From Prevotella sp. (lineage in GTDB: Bacteria; Bacteroidota; Bacteroidia; Bacteroidales; Bacteroidaceae), in assembly GCA_017477435.1 (NCBI GenBank), contig JAFUVV010000050.1, positions 1-41,644 of the forward strand: 41,644 nt of DNA. The letters are read 5' to 3'. Below the pieces are notes generated by a model. The model made no database searches and was not told the DNA's origin. It saw nothing but the letters and a program-made list of their open reading frames with translations. The number at the start of each line of letters is the position of its first letter. The first letter of the stretch is position 1. The position numbers and the translations under genes were made by a program. Positions 15,926-22,871 of this stretch are shown here, in pieces.

Positions 15926-16180
15926 ATGGATTCGACAATTATCAGAAAGCCTGCATCATTCCGCTTACGTGTAGACCTCTTGGAAGGATTGAAGCGCAAC
16001 GCTGCACGCGAGAACCGCACTCTCAACAACTATGTGGAGAGCGTTTTGCTCAACATCGTCTACAATGAACCAAACGATGTGACCAAGGCTGCCATTGAGG
16101 AAGCAATGTCAGGAAAAAACCAGAATAAGCTCTACACAGATGTGGACGAGATGATGAACGATATACTTAGCGAAGAATAA
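15926..16180 (+). CDS. Ribbon-helix-helix-type antitoxin
   Basis: 84 residues. The N-terminal half (IIRKPASFRLRVDLLEGLKRNAARENRTLNNYVESVLLNIV) has the pattern of a ribbon-helix-helix DNA-binding domain: a short basic strand and then two helices. The C-terminal half (DVTKAAIEEAMSGKNQNKLYTDVDEMMNDILSEE) is acidic and probably wraps the toxin. Its stop overlaps the toxin start by one base (TAATG), typical of type II toxin-antitoxin pairs. It would neutralise the YafQ-like toxin and repress the operon. Confidence 0.87.
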   Translation: MDSTIIRKPASFRLRVDLLEGLKRNAARENRTLNNYVESVLLNIVYNEPNDVTKAAIEEAMSGKNQNKLYTDVDEMMNDILSEE

Positions 16181-16452
16181 TGAAAATACTTCAGCCTACT
16201 ACTCAGTATAGGAAAGACTTGAAAAGATATAGGCACAAGCCAAAAATGCTGACTGCGCTTGTAGAGATTCTTACTATGCTGAAAGAAGGTCTTCCTATTC
16301 CTGCCGAGTATTATCCTCACATGCTACAAGGCAACTACAAAGGTTGCATGGAATGTCATATTCAAGGGGATTTCCTCCTTATATGGTTCGACCCAGATAG
16401 CGATATCATTGAACTGGTAAGACTAGGTACTCATTCCGAACTGTTCGGTTGA
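16180..16452 (+). CDS. YafQ/RelE-family mRNA interferase toxin
   Basis: 90 residues, the usual size. YafQ-family signature: LQGNYKGCMECHIQGDFLLIW (about 49-69), IIELVRLGTHSELFG at the end. The His in MECHI, the Asp in GDFLL and the His in GTHSELF correspond to residues known as important in E. coli YafQ, so the toxin looks intact. The family cleaves mRNA on the ribosome. It lies directly after its antitoxin and before a strong shared terminator. Confidence 0.9.
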   Translation: MKILQPTTQYRKDLKRYRHKPKMLTALVEILTMLKEGLPIPAEYYPHMLQGNYKGCMECHIQGDFLLIWFDPDSDIIELVRLGTHSELFG

Positions 16453-16491
16453 TATAATCGTTATGTGTATATGGCCTTTACTATAGAATAC

Positions 16492-16529
16492 AAAAAAAGG
16501 AGCACCCGCGTGTCGGATGCTCCTTTTTT
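16492..16529. terminator. Bidirectional terminator between the toxin and nifJ
   Basis: AGGAGCA pairs with TGCTCCT, with an inner CCG/CGG pairing. The stem is flanked by A7 on the left and T6 on the right, so it can act on both strands and serve the convergent toxin and pyruvate oxidoreductase genes. Confidence 0.9.
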
Positions 16530-16551
16530 GTTATAGGAATATAGAGTTTTC

Positions 16552-19500
16552 TTACTCTGCCTTTTCTTCTATTGCCCAGTTCTCCTGACTCTTGCGCACG
16601 TAGCTCTGATAGCGGAGCTGTGCCATGCGCTGTGCCTCGGAGAAGAGTTCCTCTGCCTCGTTGGGGTATGCCTTCTGCACTGACAGGTAGCGCACCTCGC
16701 CGAGCAGGAAGTCGCGGAACTTATCCCACTGTGGCTCCTTCGAGTCGAGCGAGAATGGATTCTTGCCTTCCTCAGCCAGCTGTGGATTGTAGCGCCATAG
16801 GTGCCAGTAGCCACACTCAACGGCCTTAGCCTCTTCTGCCTGGCTCTTGCCCATGCCGCCCTTGGCCTTCAGACCGTGGTTGATACATGGAGCGTAGGCA
16901 ATGACGAGCGATGGTCCGGGATATGCCTCAGCCTCGCGGAAGGCCTTCAGGCACTGTGCGTTGTCGGCACCCATTGCCACCTGAGCAACATAGACGTAGC
17001 CGTAGGTGGTGGCAATCAGACCGAGGTCTTTCTTGCGGATGCGCTTACCCTGGGCAGCAAACTGTGCGATGGCTCCGAGAGGTGTTGCCTTCGATGCCTG
17101 ACCGCCGGTGTTGGAGTATACCTCTGTGTCGAGCACGAGCAGGTTAACATCTTCACCCGATGCGATTACGTGGTCGAGACCACCGTAGCCGATATCGTAG
17201 GAAGCACCGTCGCCACCGATGATCCACTGGCTGCGCTTGATGAGATAGTGTTCGAGAGTCTGAAGTTCGGCGCAGTGAGGACATCCTGCCTCGGCACCGC
17301 CTTTGATGAATGGCTTCAGGAGAGCAGCAAGGCGTTTTGTCTCCTCTGCATCTTCCTTCTTCTCAATCCATTCAGCAGCAAGTGCCTTGAATTCTTCAGG
17401 ACAATTCTCATTTGCGGTTGCCTCGTTGAGCAACATCACCACGCGCTCCTTCATCTTCTTATTGCCGAGCACCATACCCATTCCAAACTCGCAGAAGTCC
17501 TCAAACAGAGAGTTGTCGAATGCAGGACCCTGACCCTTTTCGTTTGTTGTGTAAGGTGTTGAAGGAATAGATGCCGAGTAGATAGACGAGCATCCTGTGG
17601 CGTTTGCAATCATCTCGCGGTCGCCGAAGAGCTGGCTGATGAGCTTCACGTATGGAGTCTCGCCGCACCCTGAGCAAGCACCGGAGAATTCGAAGAGTGG
17701 TGTAGCGAACTGTGAGTTCTTCGGGCTCTGCTTTACGTCGACGAGCTCTTGCTTCGACTTCACGTTCTTCACCAGATACTCCCAGTTTGCAGCTTCCTTC
17801 TTCATCTCCTCTGCGTCTGGATTGAATGGCACCATCTTCAGGGCCTTGCCTGTCTTCGGGTTGCCTGGGCAGACGTCGGCACAGTTGCCACATCCAAGGC
17901 AATCGAGCACTGATGTCTCAATGCGGAAATGCATGCCTTTGAGGTTCTTAGGAGCCTTAATCTCTTGTGTTGTCAGCTCTGGTATGCCTGCCAACTCCTC
18001 GTCGGTGAGTACGAATGGACGGATAGCTGCGTGAGGACATACAAACGCACACTTGTTACATTGTATACAGTTCTCAACGTTCCACTCTGGTACGAAAGCT
18101 TCTACGCCGCGCTTCTCGAAGGCTGCTGTGCCATTCTGCCATGATCCGTCGACGGTGTTGTGCTTCACAAAGTCGCTCACCTTGAGCAGGTCGCCTGCCT
18201 GAGCGTTGATAGGACGCACGAGCTCCTTGATGAATGCGGGAGCATTGTCAACCTTCTCTTCGTCGTCGGCAAGGTTTGCCCATGCCGGATCAACAGCAAG
18301 TTGCTTGTATTCGCCACCACGGTCAACAGCTGCATAGTTCATATTGACAACATCTTCACCCTTCTTTCCGTATGACTTCACAATGAACTTCTTCATCTGT
18401 TCAACGGCGAGATCAACAGGTATTACACCTGTGATGCGGAAGAATGCACTCTGAAGGATGGTGTTCGTGCGGTTGCCGAGGCCAATCTCTTGTGCAATCT
18501 TTGTGGCGTTGATGTAGTAAACGGTGATGTTGTTCTGTGCAAACACGCGCTTCACCTTGTTGGGGATGAACTTCACGAGCTCGTCGCCATCGAAGATGGT
18601 GTTCAGCAGGAATGTGCCATTCTTCTGCAATCCGCGTGTCACATCGTACATATGTAGATATGCCTGAACGTGGCAAGCCACGAAGTTAGGTGTCGTCACC
18701 AGATATGTCGAGCGTATCGGTGTATCGCCGAAGCGCAGGTGTGAGCAGGTGAATCCGCCCGACTTCTTCGAGTCGTAAGAGAAGTATGCCTGACAATATT
18801 TGTCGGTAGAGTCACCGATAATCTTCACTGAGTTCTTGTTGGCACCTACAGTACCGTCTGCACCGAGTCCGTAGAACTTAGCCTGGAACATGCCAGCGCC
18901 GCCCAGTGCCATCTCCTCAACTTCAGGAAGCGAGGTGAATGTCACGTCGTCGACGATACCCACGGTGAAGTGGTTCTTCGGCTCAGGCAGAGCGAGGTTG
19001 TTATACACAGCGATAATCTTTGCCGGTGTGGTGTCGGCAGAACCGAGACCATATCGTCCGCCAACGATGACAGGCTTGATGTCGGCATCGTAGAATGCAC
19101 TCTTCACGTCGAGATAGAGAGGTTCGCCCTCTGCTCCCGGTTCCTTTGTGCGGTCGAGCACTGCGATGCGCTTCACTGTCTTTGGCACAGCAGCAAGCAG
19201 GTGCTTCACTGAGAACGGGCGATAGAGGTGTACTGAAATCATACCCACCTTCTGTCCTTGGCCGTTCAGGTAGTCGATAGCCTCGCGTGCAGCCTCTGTT
19301 GCCGAACCCATAAGAATAATAATGCGGTCGGCATCTTCAGCACCGTAGTATGAGAACAGATGATATTCGCGACCTGTGATCTTCGATATTTCACCGAGAT
19401 AGTGCTCCACAACTTCAGGCACCTGATCGTAAGCGGCGTTGCAAGCCTCGCGGTGAGTGAAGAATGTCTCGGGGTTCTCTGCTGTTCCGCGTGTCATTGG

Positions 19501-20142
19501 GCGCTCTGGTGAGAGGGCACGGTCGCGGAAACGCTTCACATCAGCTGGGTCAACAAGCTTTGCCACGTCGTCCTGCTCCATCACCTCAATCTTGTGATAC
19601 TCATGAGAGGTGCGGAATCCGTCGAAGAAATTCACGAATGGGATGCCTGTCTTCAGTGTAGCCAGATGTGGCACTGCCGTAAGATCCATAACTTCCTGCA
19701 CCGAACCAGAACAGAACATTGCAAATCCTGTCTGACGGCAAGCCATCACGTCCTGATGGTCGCCGAAGATGCAGAGCGAGTGGCTGGCAAGTGTACGTGC
19801 TGATACGTCGAACACACATGGCAGCATCTCGCCGGCTATCTTATACATGTTAGGAATCATGAGCAAGAGTCCTTGCGATGCGGTGAAGGTTGTTGTCAGG
19901 GCACCTGCCTGCAGTGATCCATGAAGAGCACCTGCGGCTCCGCCTTCCGATTGCATTTCCTGTACGCTGACGGTCTGTCCCCACAGGTTCTTGCGGCCGC
20001 GGGCGGCCCATTCGTCGACGTGTTCGGCCATCGGCGATGATGGAGTGATAGGATAGATGGCTGCTACCTCTGAGAACATATAGCTCACGTGAGCAGCAGC
20101 TTCGTTACCATCACATGTGATAAACTTCTTTTCTTTTGCCAT
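16552..20142 (-). CDS. nifJ: Pyruvate:ferredoxin (flavodoxin) oxidoreductase, single-chain
   Basis: 1196 residues, the normal length for the fused homodimeric enzyme. It converts pyruvate and CoA to acetyl-CoA and CO2, passing electrons to ferredoxin, a central reaction in anaerobes. Domains in order: N-terminal TPP/pyruvate-binding (VSYMFSEVAAIYPITPSSPM, 19-38), transketolase-like domain II, gamma domain near 410-600, two 4Fe-4S motifs (CIQCNKCAFVC 692-702; CLGCGNCADVC 748-758), a third cluster with CSGCG at 823-827 and further Cys near 851, then the TPP/Mg motif GDGASYDIGYGG near 980. It is transcribed alone, convergent with the toxin gene. No clear promoter was seen in the short gap upstream. 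Confidence 0.97.
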   Translation of the reverse strand: MAKEKKFITCDGNEAAAHVSYMFSEVAAIYPITPSSPMAEHVDEWAARGRKNLWGQTVSVQEMQSEGGAAGALHGSLQAGALTTTFTASQGLLLMIPNMYKIAGEMLPCVFDVSARTLASHSLCIFGDHQDVMACRQTGFAMFCSGSVQEVMDLTAVPHLATLKTGIPFVNFFDGFRTSHEYHKIEVMEQDDVAKLVDPADVKRFRDRALSPERPMTRGTAENPETFFTHREACNAAYDQVPEVVEHYLGEISKITGREYHLFSYYGAEDADRIIILMGSATEAAREAIDYLNGQGQKVGMISVHLYRPFSVKHLLAAVPKTVKRIAVLDRTKEPGAEGEPLYLDVKSAFYDADIKPVIVGGRYGLGSADTTPAKIIAVYNNLALPEPKNHFTVGIVDDVTFTSLPEVEEMALGGAGMFQAKFYGLGADGTVGANKNSVKIIGDSTDKYCQAYFSYDSKKSGGFTCSHLRFGDTPIRSTYLVTTPNFVACHVQAYLHMYDVTRGLQKNGTFLLNTIFDGDELVKFIPNKVKRVFAQNNITVYYINATKIAQEIGLGNRTNTILQSAFFRITGVIPVDLAVEQMKKFIVKSYGKKGEDVVNMNYAAVDRGGEYKQLAVDPAWANLADDEEKVDNAPAFIKELVRPINAQAGDLLKVSDFVKHNTVDGSWQNGTAAFEKRGVEAFVPEWNVENCIQCNKCAFVCPHAAIRPFVLTDEELAGIPELTTQEIKAPKNLKGMHFRIETSVLDCLGCGNCADVCPGNPKTGKALKMVPFNPDAEEMKKEAANWEYLVKNVKSKQELVDVKQSPKNSQFATPLFEFSGACSGCGETPYVKLISQLFGDREMIANATGCSSIYSASIPSTPYTTNEKGQGPAFDNSLFEDFCEFGMGMVLGNKKMKERVVMLLNEATANENCPEEFKALAAEWIEKKEDAEETKRLAALLKPFIKGGAEAGCPHCAELQTLEHYLIKRSQWIIGGDGASYDIGYGGLDHVIASGEDVNLLVLDTEVYSNTGGQASKATPLGAIAQFAAQGKRIRKKDLGLIATTYGYVYVAQVAMGADNAQCLKAFREAEAYPGPSLVIAYAPCINHGLKAKGGMGKSQAEEAKAVECGYWHLWRYNPQLAEEGKNPFSLDSKEPQWDKFRDFLLGEVRYLSVQKAYPNEAEELFSEAQRMAQLRYQSYVRKSQENWAIEEKAE

Positions 20143-20193
20143 AAATTAGTATTATTTAATTGTTTGTATAATTTTTATATGGTTTTTCTTTCT

Positions 20194-21381
20194 TCAATAT
20201 AGGAACCCGAGCAGCCAAAGCGGAATCATGTTGCCCTTTCCCACTTCAGTATTATAGCGGGCATAGCAGACGTCGGGGTTCATCTTTATCTTTGCATCGC
20301 TCGTTGCATCGCAGATGCGGAACTTTCTGTTACCGTCGACGGTATATACTTCTTTCTTTCCGGCCTGATTCACGGTATGGTCTTTCCATAGGGCATTCAC
20401 GAAGAACGTTTCCATCACGTCCTGCGTATTGGACTGAATGGGATAGATGGCATACATGAGGTTTGAGTTGTGCATCATCACCTTTGCGGGTTTCTTCGGA
20501 AAGTCTTCGCCTACGGGATATATGATGTTTATCAGTCGGGCATCGGCAAGATACTTAATGTAGTTCATCACCGTTGCGCGGCTCGTCTCAATGTCGTTCG
20601 CCAGTTTGCTTATGTTTGGCGCTTTCGGGCCGTCGACGGCAAGGAGGTAGAAGAGCTTTTTTATCTTCGTTAGGTATTTCAGTTCGATCTGTTTAATGAG
20701 CAATATGTCCACCTCGGTCATCATGTTCATTGTCTTGAGCAGATTCTCAGAGAAATTGCGCTGCTCGAGGAAGAACGGATAGAAACCATGGTGGATATAG
20801 TCTTGGAAATATCTTGCGGGGCTCACTCTCGGAAGTATCTCCTTTATTATCTTCTCGTGGTTGGCGAGGATGTCTTCAAGTTTGTAGGTGTGGAAATGGT
20901 TGCCTGTCTTCAGGTTTATGAATTCGCGGAACGAGAATCCTCTGAGGTTATAGCTCTTCACTATTCCGTTCAGCTCGGGGTTCTCGTCTTTCAGTCGCAT
21001 CACGCTCGAGCCTGTGAATACAATCTTCAGTTTGGGCAGTGTGTCGTAGCATTGTCTCAACTCCTTGCTCCAGTTGGGCTGTTTGAACACCTGGTCGATG
21101 AGCAGTACCCGTCCTCCTCGACGCACAAATTCCTCGGCAAACTCGGCAATGCCCTTGCCCTGGAAATAGAAGTTGTTCATGTTCACGTAGAGTACGCTGC
21201 GGTCACCCTCCACGAATTTCTCTTTAGCATATTGCAGGAGGAATGTTGTCTTTCCCACGCCACGTGTTCCCTTTATGCCAATGAGCCGGTCGTCCCAGTT
21301 GATCTCGTCCATCAACCCACGGCGAACGGGAGCATTGGTGTGCTCAACGAGATAGGCGTGTGTGCGAAAGAATGCATCCAT
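20194..21381 (-). CDS. AAA_14/DUF4143-type ATPase
   Basis: 395 residues. Walker A is GTRGVGKTT (about 38-46). The Walker B-like segment is RVLLIDQVFKQPNW, where the usual Glu after Asp reads Gln (IDQ), which may weaken hydrolysis. VFTGSSVMRL follows as the sensor-1-like motif. A helical and winged-helix region (SKLANDIETSRATVMNYIKYLADARLI, about 275-301) links to the C-terminal DUF4143-like domain. These predicted ATPases are common in Bacteroidales; many lie near restriction or mobile loci, and their role is unknown. It has its own promoter and is followed by nifJ 51 bases later, with no obvious link. Confidence 0.85.
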   Translation of the reverse strand: MDAFFRTHAYLVEHTNAPVRRGLMDEINWDDRLIGIKGTRGVGKTTFLLQYAKEKFVEGDRSVLYVNMNNFYFQGKGIAEFAEEFVRRGGRVLLIDQVFKQPNWSKELRQCYDTLPKLKIVFTGSSVMRLKDENPELNGIVKSYNLRGFSFREFINLKTGNHFHTYKLEDILANHEKIIKEILPRVSPARYFQDYIHHGFYPFFLEQRNFSENLLKTMNMMTEVDILLIKQIELKYLTKIKKLFYLLAVDGPKAPNISKLANDIETSRATVMNYIKYLADARLINIIYPVGEDFPKKPAKVMMHNSNLMYAIYPIQSNTQDVMETFFVNALWKDHTVNQAGKKEVYTVDGNRKFRICDATSDAKIKMNPDVCYARYNTEVGKGNMIPLWLLGFLY

Positions 21382-21429
21382 TTTGCCTGATAGTTTTCTT
21401 TGTTTTTCTTAATTCGAATTAATCAGATG

Positions 21430-21460
21430 CAAAGGTACACTTTATTTTGCATATTGCAAA
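21430..21460 (-). promoter_or_regulatory. Bacteroidota promoter of the ATPase gene
   Basis: On the minus strand TTTG (plus 21457-21460), 19 bases, then TACCTTTG (plus 21430-21437). Two TATTGCAAA-like repeats lie at 21452-21475 and may be an operator. Downstream of the next gene, 21505-21545 is low-complexity CACCCATCATC-type sequence. Confidence 0.65.
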
Positions 21461-21546
21461 GTCTGTATTGCAAAAAAGTGTTTATGTAGTGATAAGCAAT
21501 GAGTTTTTCACCCATCATCTATCACCTATCCCTCATCACCCATTAT

Positions 21547-22338
21547 TTAATACTTCCCCGTCACGTAGTCGAGCACTTCGCTCATCGGTGCTACCCAGAT
21601 GTCGGGATGTGCGGCAAGATAGTCGAGTATGCGGCGATGTTCTTCTGCACTTATCTTAATGTAGTCGGCGCCTACGCCGTGGAACAACAGCACTCCCACG
21701 CCGCCAGCCTTCTGTATCTTGTCTATCTGGGCAATCATCACATCTGCCCCGCCATATTTCTCAAGGTATGGGAAGCATGGCACTTTGCCTGGATCCAGTT
21801 TCTCGGGATCGGTGATAGGATCAGCACCTTCGCCCATACGTCCGTAGTTCACGGCTCCTGCGGCAATCAGATCCTTGGTGAAATCTTCCTTGTCTTTTCC
21901 CACGAATGCCTGTCCCCAGGGATATGCTGCGCAGTGTTGCTCACGCCCGTCCATAGCGTTGAGCATGGTGTTCATTATCTCATACTCCTGCAGCAGGTCT
22001 TTTTTCGTGTAGTTCTCCAGCGAGCGATAGTTGGCGTTTGCCTCTCCACGACCTGTCCAGTAGTTGTGAAACAGTGTGTGGTTTGCCAACTCATGCCCTC
22101 GGCGTGCCATCGCCTTCCACACTGCCACGTCTTCAGTGCGCAAGCTGCCGCCGATAAGGAAGAAAGTGCCTTTGAAGTTATACCTGTCGAGTTGGGGCTC
22201 AACAATGCTGCGTGTTGCCTGCAGGCCGTCATCGTAGCAGAGTATCACAGCCGACGTCTTACCCTCTGGAAACTTCATCTGTGCCATGCATGAGCATGTC
22301 GCCAGCACCAATAAAGTGATAAAGAATGCCTTTTTCAT
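21547..22338 (-). CDS. Polysaccharide deacetylase (NodB-type, CE4) exported protein
   Basis: 263 residues with a signal sequence (MKKAFFITLLVLATCSCMAQ); the Cys residues near cleavage make a lipoprotein possible. The CE4 motifs are present: ILCYDDGL (motif 1, catalytic Asp pair), GHELANHTLFH (motif 2, metal-binding HTxxxH), AYPWGQ (motif 3-like), and LLFHGVG near the end (motif 5 His). The family removes N- or O-acetyl groups from chitin, peptidoglycan or xylan, but here the substrate is unknown. It stands alone with its own promoter. Confidence 0.88.
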   Translation of the reverse strand: MKKAFFITLLVLATCSCMAQMKFPEGKTSAVILCYDDGLQATRSIVEPQLDRYNFKGTFFLIGGSLRTEDVAVWKAMARRGHELANHTLFHNYWTGRGEANANYRSLENYTKKDLLQEYEIMNTMLNAMDGREQHCAAYPWGQAFVGKDKEDFTKDLIAAGAVNYGRMGEGADPITDPEKLDPGKVPCFPYLEKYGGADVMIAQIDKIQKAGGVGVLLFHGVGADYIKISAEEHRRILDYLAAHPDIWVAPMSEVLDYVTGKY

Positions 22339-22361
22339 ATATCCGGTTTTTTATTTCCATG

Positions 22362-22392
22362 CAAAGTTACATAAAATCGAGAGCAGTACAAA
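22362..22392 (-). promoter_or_regulatory. Promoter of the polysaccharide deacetylase gene
   Basis: On the minus strand TTTG (plus 22389-22392), 19 bases, then TAACTTTG (plus 22362-22369), exact consensus. The start site would lie near 22355, about 17 bases before the ATG. Confidence 0.65.
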
Positions 22393-22607
22393 AAGAATTT
22401 ATTCTTTTTTAATGCCGAGATGCGGTAACTTCTTCATCCCTTGGGATGGAAAAGTTACGATTAAGCGAGAAAAAAGCCAAATTTATTTGGACTTTTACTT
22501 TCCCCCTCGGAATATTCCTCGGACAGTGACCTCTGGTTTCGAGCGTGAGTAACTTCACGGAGCAAAGCGACGTAAGAGCCAAAGTTTTTGGTAATCAAAA
22601 ATCTCTG

Positions 22608-22768
22608 ACCACAGATTTCACAGATTAAACAGATTATTCCACTCTGACACTACACTAAAAAGATAGATTTCACAGATTCGAGTAGAATAAATCTGTGAAA
22701 TCTATCTTTATGTTTTTATGTTTCTTATATGATGGATAATAATCTGTTTAATCTGTGCAATCTGTGGT
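22608..22768. repeat. Nested double inverted repeat (cruciform-type element)
   Basis: The outer 31-bp arms (22608-22638 and 22738-22768) match as inverted repeats with one mismatch. Inside, perfect 20-bp arms (22659-22678 and 22690-22709) enclose an 11-base loop. All arms share the words CACAGATT and AATCTGTG. The element dominates the 22393-22843 gap, which otherwise shows a CATCCC/GGGATG palindrome near 22434-22450 and no gene. Confidence 0.9.
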
Positions 22769-22843
22769 AAATAATCCCTTGTCATATCCCTGCTCTTGTT
22801 CGGAGGGAGATGATTTTTAACTATTCACTTTTCGTTTTTCACT

Positions 22844-22871
22844 TCAAAATGCGGCCGCAGCCGCATTTTGA
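22844..22871 (-). terminator. Hairpin directly after the BspA-like stop codon
   Basis: Perfect 12-bp arms TCAAAATGCGGC and GCCGCATTTTGA with a 4-base loop. On the minus strand it follows immediately after the stop at 22872-22874, with TTTT inside the descending arm. Confidence 0.75.
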
